Positions 8,300 to 17,125 of a stretch of 64,000 nucleotides of DNA are shown here, one piece after another (the stretch's first letter is position 1; each line of letters starts with the position of its first letter). A model generated the notes under the pieces. That model was not told where the DNA came from, did no database searches, and saw nothing but the letters and a program-made list of their open reading frames with translations. The translations under genes and the position numbers were made by a program. The stretch spans positions 1,066,624 through 1,130,623 of the forward strand of contig NZ_LT706952.1 in NCBI RefSeq assembly GCF_900155525.1, in the 5' to 3' direction. The stretch comes from Mailhella massiliensis. GTDB taxonomy: Bacteria > Desulfobacterota > Desulfovibrionia > Desulfovibrionales > Desulfovibrionaceae.

Positions 8300-10246
8300 T
8301 CAGAGCGTACGACCGGCTTCCGCCCCCTGGCGTATGGCCTTCACATAGTCGCTGGGAGCGTCGGCGTCGCCCACGATGAGCACCGGCACGCCGAGCTCTT
8401 CCAGCGCGGCGGCAAGGCTCCGGTTCGGGCGTGCGCCCACGGCCATGACCACGGTGTCGATGTTTTCCAGCACCTCTTCCGCGCCGTTGCGGACGAAGCG
8501 GACGCAGTGATCGCCGACGGAGGTCACCCGGCTGCCGGCAAGGCAGTGCATATCCAGGGAATCGCCGAAAATATGCAGCAGGCAGATACGGGAATCCTGC
8601 GGCAGATCGAGTCCGATGCCGTCGCGCATTTCCAGAATGTAGACTTCGCGCTGCTGCTGTTCCAGAAGAAGATGCGCGGTTTCCGCGCCCACGGAACCGC
8701 CGCCGATGACGGCGACTCTGCGCCCCACGCAGGCCTTTCCTTCCAGCACTTCATCCACAGGCACCACGAAATCCTGATTCACCCCCTCCACAGGAGGCAC
8801 GAAGGGGACGCTGCCCGTGGCGAGCACCACGGCGTCGGGCTTCCAGGCCTTCACGTCCTCCACGGTTACCGTATGGGCGAGACGTACTTCCACGGGAAGC
8901 TTGCGTACTTCCCTTTCCAGATAGTCGCAGGCTTCCCCGTAGCGGTCCTTGTGCGGGGGAACGGCCGCCAGACGAAGACGCCCGCCGAGCCTGTCGCGCT
9001 CATCCCACAGGGAAACCGTATGACCGCGGCGTGCGGCGTCGGCCGCCGCCTGCATACCCGCAGGGCCGCCGCCGATGACCATGACGCGGCGCGGCGTTTC
9101 CGCCGCCTTCAGGGCAAAATGTTCGTCCTGCTCGCGCCCGGTCATGACGTTGAGCGCGCACTTCACGCTGCGGTCGCCGGAGGAACGGTCGTGGCAGCCC
9201 TTGTTGCAGGCGATGCACCAGATGATGTCGTCCACCCGGTTCTCGCGCAGCTTGTTGGGATAATCGGGGTCGGCGATGAGGGTCCGGCCTATGCACACCA
9301 CATCGGCCTTGCCCTTTTCCAGCACGGAAAGCTGGATTTCCGGACGGTCCAGCTGGCCTGCGGCGAAAACGGGAATATGTACCGCGTCGCGGATGTTTTC
9401 CGCAAGGTAAAGATTGACGCCGTGCCGGTGATACATGTTGGAAACCGTGCGCACGAAGGGGAACATGCCCGCCGAAACGCTCAGAGCCGCCACGCCGAGT
9501 TTTTCCAGATAGCGGGCGATTTCCACGGCAAGGGCCATGTCTATGCCGCCTTCGCGCAGCTCGTCGCCCACGATGCGGCAGGTAATGGGGTACTTGTCTC
9601 CCACGAGTTCGCGGCTGCGGCGGATGATTTCCGTCACGAAGCGCATACGCCCGAGGAAGGAGCCGCCGTATTCGTCCGTGCGCCTGTTGGTCAGGGGCGA
9701 CATGAAGGAGCTGATGAGATACCCGTGGGCGCAGTGCAGTTCGCACATGTCGAAACCGGCTTCCTTCGCGCGGCGTACGCCCTGGGCGTAGCATTCCACC
9801 ATTTCCCGCACTTCTTCGGTGCTCATGACGTGAGGCACGTCGTATTCGGCCTGGAACCCGGCCACGGCCTCGGGCTCGAACGGCGAGGGGGCTACGGGCT
9901 GATAGCCGGACGTGCGCCTGTTGGTTTCGCGCCCGGAGTGATGAATCTGCGCGGCCGCAAGGCAGCCGTGCCTGTGCATGGCCTCGGTGAGACGGCGAAG
10001 ACCCGCGATGCGGTCGTCGTTTTCAATGAAGAGCTGACCGCCGAAATTCCCGTCGGGGCGAACGCATACGGAACCGACGATGATCATCGCCACGCCGCCG
10101 GCCGCACGCCTTTCGATGAAGGCGACCTCCTTGTCCGTCACGCCGCCGTCTTCCGTCATATGAACGGACATAGGGGCCATGACGAAACGGTTCTTCAGTG
10201 TAAGCGGCCCTATGTCAACGGGCTGAAACAAAGGCGAGACATTCAT
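8300..10246 (-). CDS. NADH:flavin oxidoreductase/2-enoate reductase family Fe-S flavoprotein
   Basis: This 648-residue protein has the order FMN-binding TIM barrel (residues 1 to about 350), a 4Fe-4S site (CIACNKGC followed by a later Cys in VKCALN), then FAD (VIGGGPAGMQAA) and NAD(P)H (VIGGGSVGAETA) domains. That is the architecture of clostridial 2-enoate reductase, dienoyl-CoA reductase and related enzymes that reduce activated C=C bonds in the cytoplasm. ELHCAHGYLISSFMSPLTNRR carries the substrate-end His/Tyr region. MNVSPLFQPV is preferred as start because the barrel begins there; the frame extends 19 codons upstream. It is an intact paralog of the broken gene at 5341-7289 and belongs to the TAXI transporter operon. 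The substrate is unknown. Confidence 0.9.
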   Translation of the reverse strand: MNVSPLFQPVDIGPLTLKNRFVMAPMSVHMTEDGGVTDKEVAFIERRAAGGVAMIIVGSVCVRPDGNFGGQLFIENDDRIAGLRRLTEAMHRHGCLAAAQIHHSGRETNRRTSGYQPVAPSPFEPEAVAGFQAEYDVPHVMSTEEVREMVECYAQGVRRAKEAGFDMCELHCAHGYLISSFMSPLTNRRTDEYGGSFLGRMRFVTEIIRRSRELVGDKYPITCRIVGDELREGGIDMALAVEIARYLEKLGVAALSVSAGMFPFVRTVSNMYHRHGVNLYLAENIRDAVHIPVFAAGQLDRPEIQLSVLEKGKADVVCIGRTLIADPDYPNKLRENRVDDIIWCIACNKGCHDRSSGDRSVKCALNVMTGREQDEHFALKAAETPRRVMVIGGGPAGMQAAADAARRGHTVSLWDERDRLGGRLRLAAVPPHKDRYGEACDYLEREVRKLPVEVRLAHTVTVEDVKAWKPDAVVLATGSVPFVPPVEGVNQDFVVPVDEVLEGKACVGRRVAVIGGGSVGAETAHLLLEQQQREVYILEMRDGIGLDLPQDSRICLLHIFGDSLDMHCLAGSRVTSVGDHCVRFVRNGAEEVLENIDTVVMAVGARPNRSLAAALEELGVPVLIVGDADAPSDYVKAIRQGAEAGRTL

Positions 10247-10286
10247 GGAACTACCCTCAATAATAGGAAAAAAGGAAAAAAGAAGA

Positions 10287-10367
10287 CCGGAATACCCGTA
10301 CATTCCGGCCCTTCCTCCTGTCGGGAATTTCCCGTCAGGAGGGAAGGCCGGGGGCCTGAGCCCCCGG
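10287..10367 (-). promoter_or_regulatory. Three tandem hairpins after the TAXI binding-protein gene
   Basis: Just beyond the binding-protein stop on the minus strand are an 8-bp GC hairpin (10348-10367), a long near-perfect stem (about 10307-10349, arms of about 20 nt) and a 7-bp hairpin (10287-10308). They are followed by a pyrimidine-rich run of Ts. The set can act as a leaky terminator or 3' stabiliser that makes binding protein more abundant than the downstream enzymes. Confidence 0.6.
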
Positions 10368-10392
10368 GTAAAAACACGCGCAACCTTCCGGT

Positions 10393-11370
10393 CTACTTCA
10401 AAAAGCCCTTTTCGCGATAGTACTTTTCAGCACCGGGATGCAGGGGGAAGACGTTGTCCTTCCAAGCGATGGCGGGATCGATGGACACCCAGGAGGGGTT
10501 GGCGCGGGCAATGTCTTCCTTGCCTTCTACGATGGCCTTGGTCAGATTGTAAGCCGTGTCTTCACTCATATTGTCACGGACGAAGATAACATTGGTGTCC
10601 CAAAAAGTGGTTATGTTCTCACCGACCGCCCCTTTATAAAAGTTGGCCGGAAGTGTACCGACATGAATACCCATATTGGCCGCAACCCTATTGGCTATTT
10701 CAGGTTCGACTGACAGGAACTTAAGAGGTGTGCTACCGGAAATATCCACAATGAACCAGGCTTCACCGGGTCCGATCCACGCAAACACGTCCACCTGCCC
10801 GTCCTTGACCATGTTGGCGATGTCGTCGAAGCTGTTGGTCACAATCATACCGCCGTTGGATCGGATGTCGTCATAGGTGATGCCATATTCCTTCAGAATC
10901 TGACGGAAAATCTTATCGGTAGAACCGCCGGTAGACCCCACGCCGATGGTCAGGTTCTTCATTGTCTTAAGATCTCTGAGACTCTTTACGGGAGAATCAA
11001 CAGGCGTCACGATCTGGTAGTTGATGCGGTCCTGAAGATTGATGATGGTGGCAAGTCCCTTACCCGGGGCGCGATAGGGATCGGTACCGTTCCTGAATGC
11101 CGTCAGGATGCTGTTTTCCGCAACGCCGAGGTCGGCGGCGCGGGAGGCCACGCGCGGAGGATTGGTCGCGCCGCCGCCGGGCAGCATGGTCACGTCCGTT
11201 CCGGGATTCATGGTGGTGTACACCTTGCCTATGGCTCCCATCCCGATGTACCAGGTACCGCTGGGGTTGGCGGCGGAAACGATGCGGAGCGATTCCGAAG
11301 CCTGGGCAGACAACGATGCTGCAACAATCAGCGTTACTGTCAGCAGAACTTTTTTAAGAATCCAGTTCAT
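10393..11370 (-). CDS. TAXI-family TRAP transporter solute-binding protein
   Basis: The 325-residue precursor starts with a signal peptide (NWILKKVLLTVTLIVAASLSAQA) and continues with ESLRIVSAANPSGTWYIGMGAIG and PGGGATNPPRVASRAADLGVAENS, the pattern of TAXI (TRAP-associated extracytoplasmic immunogenic) binding proteins. It should work in the periplasm and hand its ligand to the fused permease encoded 11 nt upstream. The second of two closely spaced ATGs (11370) is used because AAGGAG is 7 nt from it. Known TAXI ligands include glutamate and C4/C5 dicarboxylates; the ligand here is unknown but is presumably the substrate of the downstream reductases. Its base composition is visibly lower in GC than the flanking genes. 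Confidence 0.92.
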   Translation of the reverse strand: MNWILKKVLLTVTLIVAASLSAQASESLRIVSAANPSGTWYIGMGAIGKVYTTMNPGTDVTMLPGGGATNPPRVASRAADLGVAENSILTAFRNGTDPYRAPGKGLATIINLQDRINYQIVTPVDSPVKSLRDLKTMKNLTIGVGSTGGSTDKIFRQILKEYGITYDDIRSNGGMIVTNSFDDIANMVKDGQVDVFAWIGPGEAWFIVDISGSTPLKFLSVEPEIANRVAANMGIHVGTLPANFYKGAVGENITTFWDTNVIFVRDNMSEDTAYNLTKAIVEGKEDIARANPSWVSIDPAIAWKDNVFPLHPGAEKYYREKGFLK

Positions 11371-11381
11371 ACACATACTCC

Positions 11382-13277
11382 TTAAGATAAGGGGGGATAC
11401 GCTGCAGCATTATCGGCCTTGCGACGGAAATACTGCAAAACATAAACTACGAGGATGAAAATCAGACCACACAGGTCGGTCTTAATCCCAGGATACAAAA
11501 GCAAGATACCGCCTGATATAAGAAGAAAACGTTCCAGAGGCTTACAGAGCGTCAAGAGATAGCCCTGCATGCCGCCTGCCAGAGAAATGACACCTATGAC
11601 GGCCGTGATGACAGCTTGGACGACTTCAGGAATGGAACCGTTAAGAAGCAGAGCCGGTTCAAACACGAACATGAACGGAATGATGTACGCCACAATCCCG
11701 AGCCGAAAGGCTCGGAGACCTGTGACCATAGCGTTTGCTTTTGCTATGGAAGCTCCTGCATAGGCCGATAGACACACAGGAGGTGTGATCTCGGAAAGAA
11801 TGGCGTAGTAGAGCACGAAGAGGTGGGCGGCCAGGGTAGGGATGCCGAGCTTCATGAGGGCGGGAGCGCCGAGAGTGGCCACGATGATGTAGGCCGGGGT
11901 GGCAGGAACCCCCATGCCGAGCACAAAGCAGGTAACCATAAGCAGTACAAGCAGAAACAGGATGTTAATGCTGCCGAGGTCAGTGATAAGGCTGATGAAT
12001 TTGTAGCCGATGCCCGTGATGGAGACCATGGCGACGATGATACCGGCACAGGCGCTGCATGTGGAAATCATAAGCGCACTCTTGGAAGAGGCTTCAAGCG
12101 TTTCGAGGAGCTTGCGCAACGTAAACTGGGTGGACTTGCTGAAGCATGCGAGGATCAGCACCGACAGGGTGGCGAGATAGGCCGAGGAAATAACACTGCG
12201 CCCAGAAATAAGCAGGAAAATGAGAACAAAGATGGGCAGAATGTGATACAAGCGCTTGTACACGCTCTTCACATCGGGTACTTCATCTTCTGGCATGACA
12301 CCGAGATTATATCTGATGGCCTCGAAATGAATCATCATGTACAAAGAGAAATAGTACAGAAGGGAAGGCAGCAGCGCAGCCACAGCCACGGCGTTGTAAC
12401 CGGCGCCCGTCACGTCGGCCATGACGAAGGCCGTTGCGCCCATGACCGGAGGCATGAGCTGGCCGCCCGTGGAGGCTACAGCTTCCACCGCGCCTGCAAA
12501 GGAGGGGCTGTAGCCCACACGCTTCATGAGCGGAATGGTGAAGGTGCCGGTGCTGTACACGTTGGCCACGGCGGAACCGGAAATGGAACCGAAAAGCGCG
12601 GAAGCGAAGATGGACACCTTGGCCGGGCCGCCCTTGGAACGGCGGGTGGCCACACAGGCGAGATCGAGGAATACCTGCCCCAGTCCGGCGTTCTGAAGAA
12701 AGCAGCCGAACATGACGAAGGCGAAGATCATGGTGGAGGACACGGCAAGCGGAATGCCGTACAGGCCTTCCGTCACCAGGTAGAGCTGCTCGCAGAGCAT
12801 CTTGTAGGAAACGCCGTCGTGCCGCAGTATGCCGGGCAGGTACTGGCCCCACATGCCGTAGGCCAGAAAGCAGCCGGACACCACCACAAGGGGCACGCCC
12901 GCCACGCGGCGGGTGGCTTCCAGCACCAGAACCACGGCCACCGTGGAGGCCACGGCCTCCACATCGGTCACGGGATCGATGTAGCGGATGCGCTCAAGGT
13001 AGTAGTCGATGTCGGAAACCAGAAAATACGCCGACCAGAACGCCCCGCAGATGAGCACAAGGTCCAGCAGCAGCCACAGGGGGTTCTCCTTCTGCCCCTC
13101 CGCCACCTTCTTCGGAGGGAAGTACATGAATACCAGCGTCAGCACCGTGCCAAGGTGAATGACACGAAGCATCTGGGAATCCATCACTCCGAAACCGGCG
13201 GTAAAATAAATCTGAAAAATGGCCAGCCCTATGGCCAGAACCGTGGCGACGGGTTTCAATGTTTCTCGTGAGATCAT
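11382..13277 (-). CDS. TAXI-type TRAP transporter permease (fused 4TM/12TM)
   Basis: This 631-residue integral membrane protein combines the small and large TRAP permease subunits, as usual for TAXI systems. Signature stretches are GSISGSAVANVYSTGTFTIPLMKRVGY and STGGQLMPPVMGATAFVMADVTG, which belong to the DctM-like domain. It imports its substrate with sodium, using the binding protein encoded just downstream. GAGGAA precedes the ATG. It is the first gene behind the sigma-54 promoter at 13433-13446. The 5' part (12.35-13.28 kb) is GC-rich like the rest of the window, but the 3' part is clearly AT-richer, a break inside a single gene. Confidence 0.93.
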   Translation of the reverse strand: MISRETLKPVATVLAIGLAIFQIYFTAGFGVMDSQMLRVIHLGTVLTLVFMYFPPKKVAEGQKENPLWLLLDLVLICGAFWSAYFLVSDIDYYLERIRYIDPVTDVEAVASTVAVVLVLEATRRVAGVPLVVVSGCFLAYGMWGQYLPGILRHDGVSYKMLCEQLYLVTEGLYGIPLAVSSTMIFAFVMFGCFLQNAGLGQVFLDLACVATRRSKGGPAKVSIFASALFGSISGSAVANVYSTGTFTIPLMKRVGYSPSFAGAVEAVASTGGQLMPPVMGATAFVMADVTGAGYNAVAVAALLPSLLYYFSLYMMIHFEAIRYNLGVMPEDEVPDVKSVYKRLYHILPIFVLIFLLISGRSVISSAYLATLSVLILACFSKSTQFTLRKLLETLEASSKSALMISTCSACAGIIVAMVSITGIGYKFISLITDLGSINILFLLVLLMVTCFVLGMGVPATPAYIIVATLGAPALMKLGIPTLAAHLFVLYYAILSEITPPVCLSAYAGASIAKANAMVTGLRAFRLGIVAYIIPFMFVFEPALLLNGSIPEVVQAVITAVIGVISLAGGMQGYLLTLCKPLERFLLISGGILLLYPGIKTDLCGLIFILVVYVLQYFRRKADNAAAYPPLS

Positions 13278-13432
13278 ACGTTCCTCATCAAGCCCGGCCT
13301 TTCCGCATGGACCCCGGGCGGTACGATTTTACTCACCACACTGCGGGGCAGGGGGAGCAGCTCAACCGGGCCGCACGCCTTTTTCTCATGACCTCATCGA
13401 AAACGACGTACTGAAAACCCGTTTACGTTTTT

Positions 13433-13446
13433 GCAAAAATCATGCC
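13433..13446 (-). promoter_or_regulatory. Sigma-54 (RpoN) promoter of the TAXI/enoate-reductase operon
   Basis: On the minus strand the sequence reads TTGGCATGATTTTTGCAA: the -24 GG (13446-13445) and -12 GC (13434-13433) are separated by exactly 10 nt, as sigma-54 promoters require. Transcription would start near 13421, leaving a leader of about 145 nt before the permease ATG. An enhancer-binding activator is encoded divergently next door, which strongly supports the call. Confidence 0.8.
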
Positions 13447-13486
13447 AAAATGTACTTTTAAGCACATTGTCTCTAACAGGCTGATA

Positions 13487-13501
13487 TTCCGGTATCCTGC
13501 C
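13487..13501. repeat. Direct repeat copy 1 in the divergent control region
   Basis: TTCCGGTATCCTGCC matches 14 of 15 positions of the copy at 13771-13785, which overlaps the activator promoter. The pair could be secondary binding sites or chance. Confidence 0.35.
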
Positions 13502-13540
13502 TCCTTTTCCGCTTCTCCTGCGGCTCCTGATATGCACGCT

Positions 13541-13572
13541 AATCAAACATGTCCGATACAACATGTTTGATT
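13541..13572. promoter_or_regulatory. Upstream activating sequence: perfect 12-bp inverted repeat
   Basis: AATCAAACATGT and ACATGTTTGATT are exact reverse complements with an 8-nt spacer. The palindrome is centred about 110 bp upstream of the -24 element, the usual distance for an enhancer bound by a sigma-54 activator dimer. The Fis-type helix-turn-helix of the neighbouring activator is the obvious candidate ligand. Confidence 0.75.
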
Positions 13573-13753
13573 TTCATACACTAAAAAATTTTCCCATTTT
13601 TTACAAAAATACCGATAAGTTCAACTCCATTTTCTCCGCCGTTTCCGCAAATTGCCGGACATCGGAAAAAATTTCTTCTCGAAAAGATGTGCAAACCTGC
13701 TCCCATTTCGCCCCAAAACAAAACATTTCAGGAAAAATCCCGGCAAATATGTA

Positions 13754-13782
13754 TTGATATCATACATCTCTTCCGGTATTCT
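13754..13782 (+). promoter_or_regulatory. Sigma-70 promoter of the enhancer-binding activator gene
   Basis: TTGATA (13754-13759), 17 nt, TATTCT (13777-13782). The -10 overlaps the second direct-repeat copy (13771-13785), so autoregulation is possible. Confidence 0.55.
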
Positions 13783-13900
13783 GCCAGAATATCAGGGAAA
13801 TTCCCCGCCTTCCCCCAGCGTTTTCCCCTCCCTCATCCGCCGGGATTTTTCCGGCGATCATTCCCGGGTGCCTGCCGTGAACAAAACCTTTCCTCCCTCC

Positions 13901-15802
13901 ATGGTTGACAAAAACAGCATAAAAAAGCAGTGGGAAGCCTTTCAGCAGGGAAAGGACGTCGACTTTTCCGTCATCAGCAGGGGCGTGTACGATTCCTGGG
14001 TGCGTTCAAGGCAGTACCATGTGGACCCCTATCATAAGAAAAGGGAGTTCGTCCCGCCCCAGCAGCTCCAGGAACTTCTTGAAAACAATAGTGAATTCAT
14101 CAACAGCGCCTCCACCATCATGAGCCGGCTGTTCAAGTCCATCGACATGCTGAACGGCACCATCACGCTGGCGGACAAGAACGGCGTGGTCCTGTATTCC
14201 TGCTATCAGAACCGCCACGACATCGCTCCTTCCCATGTGGTGGGCGACATTCTTTCCGAACAGGTCTGCGGTACCAACGGCATCGGCACCTGCCTTGCCG
14301 AAGGCTCCTCCGTGGAGCTTGTGGGAGCGGAACACTACAGTCTGGAGGAACACGCCTGGTACTGTTCCGCCGCGCCGGTGTACGACGACAGGGCCAACGT
14401 CATCGGGGTGTTCAACATCTCCATTCCCTGTGAGAGCCACCACTACTATCAGACGAGCGGACTGGTGGAGGCCGTGGCCCACGCCATTACGGAACAGATA
14501 TTCCTGAGCGATCTTCTCAGCGAGCAGGTGGCCATCATGGACGCGCTGGATGAAGGCGTGGTGGTGCTGAACGCCGACGGCGTCATCAAATCCATCAACA
14601 GGAAGGCCTGTTCCCTGCTCAAGCTCACCAGCGCCCCGGAGGGACAGAACTTCCGCCGCATTTTCCATACGCAGGACAATCTGTTCTCGGAACTTGCCCA
14701 GAACACGCCCTTCCATCACAGGGAAGTCACCTTTCTCAACGGCATACGAAGCATTTCCTGTCTGCTTTCCTTTTCGCCCATTCCCGGCAGGGGAAGCGTG
14801 CTCACCCTTCAGGAGAACCGACAGATACGGGAACTGGCCTCCCGCGCCATAGGCGCGAAGGCCGTGTATACCTTCGACCGTATTCTGGGGGAATCCAGGG
14901 CCATACAGCAGGCCATACGCATGGGGAAAAACGCCGCGCAGAGCGACATCACCACGCTCATTCTGGGAGATTCCGGCACGGGCAAGGAACTGTTCGCCCA
15001 GTCCATACACAACGCGAGCGCCCGCAGGCGCGGGCCCTTCATCGTGGTCAACTGCGGGGCCATTCCGCGCAACCTCGTGCAGTCGGAACTGTTCGGCTAC
15101 AACGAAGGCGCCTTTACCGGCGCCGTGAAACAGGGAAAGCCGGGCAAGTTCGAACTGGCGGACGGCGGTACCATCTTTCTGGATGAAATCGGGGAAATGC
15201 CGCTGGAGGCGCAGGTCAGCCTGCTGCGCCTGCTGCAGAACGGCGAAGTCACCCGTGTGGGCGGCAAGAAGTCCACCTATGTGAACGTGCGGGTCATCGC
15301 CGCCACCAACCGGAACCTTCAGGATGCCGTGGCGCAGAATATTTTCCGCAAGGACCTGTATTACCGGCTCAACGCCTTCGTCATCCACATTCCCAACCTT
15401 ACGGAACGCGAGGGCGACATTCGCCTTCTGGCGGAAGCCTTTCTGGAAAAATTCTCCGCGGGACTCAACAAGCGCCTCACCGGCTTCGACGACGATGTTC
15501 TCGCCGCCCTGAACCTGTACAGCTGGCCCGGCAACGTGCGGGAACTGGAAAACTGCACCGAACGGGCGGTGGCCGTGGCGGAACACGGGCGCATCACGCT
15601 GGCGGATCTGCCCTCGCACATCGCCGCCCTCGCCATGGACGGCTTTCCGGTACGCGGCAAGCTGCGCGACAGCGAAAGGGAAACCATACGGGCCACCCTG
15701 CAGGAAAACCAGTGGAACATCCGCCGCACGGCGGCCGTGCTGGGCGTGGCGAGAAGCACGCTGTACCTGAAAATAAAAAAGTTCAACATCGTCCGGGACT
15801 GA
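13901..15802 (+). CDS. Sigma-54-dependent transcriptional activator, AcoR-like (GAF-PAS-AAA+-Fis)
   Basis: The roughly 633-residue protein has an AcoR-like sensory GAF region (about residues 50-200, with [16 protein letters not shown]), a PAS-like segment ([26 protein letters not shown]), an AAA+ motor and a C-terminal Fis-type HTH ([23 protein letters not shown]). The motor keeps Walker A GDSGTGKE near 356, the sigma-54 contact loop GAFTGA near 403, and [12 protein letters not shown]. The start is uncertain: ATG 13901 is used, with an in-frame GTG at 13877 and longer options upstream, none with a good ribosome site. It is divergent from the TAXI operon, whose sigma-54 promoter and palindromic enhancer lie between. 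It is very likely the inducer-sensing regulator of that operon. Confidence 0.93.
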   Translation: MVDKNSIKKQWEAFQQGKDVDFSVISRGVYDSWVRSRQYHVDPYHKKREFVPPQQLQELLENNSEFINSASTIMSRLFKSIDMLNGTITLADKNGVVLYSCYQNRHDIAPSHVVGDILSEQVCGTNGIGTCLAEGSSVELVGAEHYSLEEHAWYCSAAPVYDDRANVIGVFNISIPCESHHYYQTSGLVEAVAHAITEQIFLSDLLSEQVAIMDALDEGVVVLNADGVIKSINRKACSLLKLTSAPEGQNFRRIFHTQDNLFSELAQNTPFHHREVTFLNGIRSISCLLSFSPIPGRGSVLTLQENRQIRELASRAIGAKAVYTFDRILGESRAIQQAIRMGKNAAQSDITTLILGDSGTGKELFAQSIHNASARRRGPFIVVNCGAIPRNLVQSELFGYNEGAFTGAVKQGKPGKFELADGGTIFLDEIGEMPLEAQVSLLRLLQNGEVTRVGGKKSTYVNVRVIAATNRNLQDAVAQNIFRKDLYYRLNAFVIHIPNLTEREGDIRLLAEAFLEKFSAGLNKRLTGFDDDVLAALNLYSWPGNVRELENCTERAVAVAEHGRITLADLPSHIAALAMDGFPVRGKLRDSERETIRATLQENQWNIRRTAAVLGVARSTLYLKIKKFNIVRD

Positions 15803-15879
15803 CGGGGCAAAGCCTGCGCGAAACTCTGCCGGAGACGGGCCGTCCCTTTTCTGCCGGACAAAAAATGCCCTCTCCGGTG

Positions 15880-15917
15880 AAAAAAGCCGGAGCTTCTTGT
15901 CGGAAGCCCCGGCTTTT
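15880..15917. terminator. Bidirectional terminator between activator and TauE genes
   Basis: AAAAGCCGG-AGCTTC pairs with GGAAGC-CCCGGCTTTT around a TTGTC loop. The stem has A/T runs at both edges, so it can stop transcription from both convergent genes. Confidence 0.75.
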
Positions 15918-15937
15918 CCCCCGTCACAGAGAACAGC

Positions 15938-16678
15938 CTAGAATCCCGCCCCCCGTGCGAAAAGCATGAGCATGGAAAACACCAGCATTCCCAGAAGAAG
16001 CAGGCGGAACACGTGAGGATTGAGCCGCCGTATCAGAGGAACGCTCACAAGTACGCCGATCACGCAGCAGGGCACGGCCCACACCGCCGTGCGCAGCATG
16101 TCCGGTGTGTACAGGCCGTCCTTCCACTGCAGAATGATGAGAAAAATCATGGAAAGCGCGGCAAGGGTGTTGAGCATGGACAGCGTGACTTCCTTGCTCC
16201 AGCCGCGCAGCACGGCATACATGGCGAGCATGGGCCCGCCCATGCCCGTGGCCCCCATGAGAAGCCCCGCCAGCACGCCTGCGGGAATGATGCTCCACAC
16301 GGGAACGCGGAAGGCGCAGTGCAGGCGGCCCGCCACGACCTGCCAGATGAGAAAAAGCAGAAGAATCATTCCCGAACCGATGAGTATGGACTGCGGCGAA
16401 GCCAGCTTCAGCGCGGCCAGCCCGAAGGGCACGCCCGCCGCGCTGGCCAGAAGCGCCAGCAAAAATTCCTTTTTCGGCAGATCGTGATGGTAGAGCACGG
16501 AAATGCTCACGGTGATGCTCGTCCCCACCAGGCAACTGAAAATGATCGCCTCCTTGGTTTCCATGACCAGCGTCATGAGGGGAACGGCGAAAAGATTACC
16601 GCCGAAGGACGTCACCCCGTTCAGAAAACCGGCCAGCAACCAGACGACATTGATATAAAGGAACGTGAACGCCTCCAC
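15938..16678 (-). CDS. TauE/SafE-family (DUF81) permease, putative sulfite/sulfonate-related exporter
   Basis: The 246-residue (from the GTG) hydrophobic protein shows the duplicated TauE/SafE pattern: LLAGFLNGVTSFGGNLFAVPLMTL near the N-terminus and VLAGLLMGATGMGGPMLAMYAVL in the second half. Such permeases of the inner membrane move small anions such as sulfite or sulfoacetate, or other organic anions. A GTG start at 16678 is preferred because GGAGG is 6 nt upstream; the longer frame from ATG 16750 adds a very basic 24-residue tail without a ribosome site. Substrate is not determined; sulfite export would fit a sulfonate- or sulfite-metabolising organism, but that is inference. Confidence 0.85.
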   Translation of the reverse strand: MEAFTFLYINVVWLLAGFLNGVTSFGGNLFAVPLMTLVMETKEAIIFSCLVGTSITVSISVLYHHDLPKKEFLLALLASAAGVPFGLAALKLASPQSILIGSGMILLLFLIWQVVAGRLHCAFRVPVWSIIPAGVLAGLLMGATGMGGPMLAMYAVLRGWSKEVTLSMLNTLAALSMIFLIILQWKDGLYTPDMLRTAVWAVPCCVIGVLVSVPLIRRLNPHVFRLLLLGMLVFSMLMLFARGAGF

Positions 16679-17125
16679 AGCCAACCTCCGCTTCTCTCCA
16701 TTTCCCCATTTTCTACGACGGGGACGCCCCGCATGTAAAGTCTGCGACATGTCTTTGCCGTTTCCTCCCCCCGGAAAACACGGCGAGACTCCGCCGTGCG
16801 CCGGGCCGCCCCTGCCCCTGCCTTTCCGCTTCCGCCTTCTTCCGAAAACATCATATCAACAAAATTGTTTATCTCATGCGCCGCACGACCCTGCCCGGAA
16901 CAAAGTAAAAAACTCTGCGGAAAAACAGCGTCCCCGATAAAAAATTACTCTTTTTTCCGCGCCAGTATATTTTTCTTGCCATGTATTATTTTTCGATGCT
17001 ATCAACAGAAATGTTTAATAAGAGCCCGGTCCCTTCCGCAGGGCGAGCGCCGTACACGTCCGGCCTTTCCGGCGGCGGATCTGCTTGAAAAGGAACGTTC
17101 CCGAACGGGGCGAGGAGATTGCGAC
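16679..17125. promoter_or_regulatory. Divergent intergenic region upstream of TauE and symporter genes
   Basis: 447 nt without a convincing gene, AT-rich in the middle. A plausible plus-strand promoter is TTGCCA (16976-16981), 18 nt, TATCAA (17000-17005), followed by a roughly 115-nt leader to the symporter ATG. No known riboswitch class could be recognised. Confidence 0.4.

Larger units (their letters stand above)
13278..13900. promoter_or_regulatory. Divergent control region between TAXI operon and activator (no gene)
   Basis: This 623-nt stretch is AT-richer than the surroundings and holds the sigma-54 promoter, the palindrome, two direct repeats and the activator promoter listed separately. 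Short open frames here show no family resemblance or ribosome sites. Confidence 0.7.

Noticed and set aside
13652-13900. N-terminal extension of the AcoR-like activator from ATG 13652
   Set aside because: The added 83 residues are low in GC, have no family resemblance and cover the activator's own promoter region.
16846-17125. Riboswitch (for example glycine type) upstream of the alanine/glycine symporter
   Set aside because: The leader is AT-rich and unstructured by eye, with no recognisable glycine-aptamer core.
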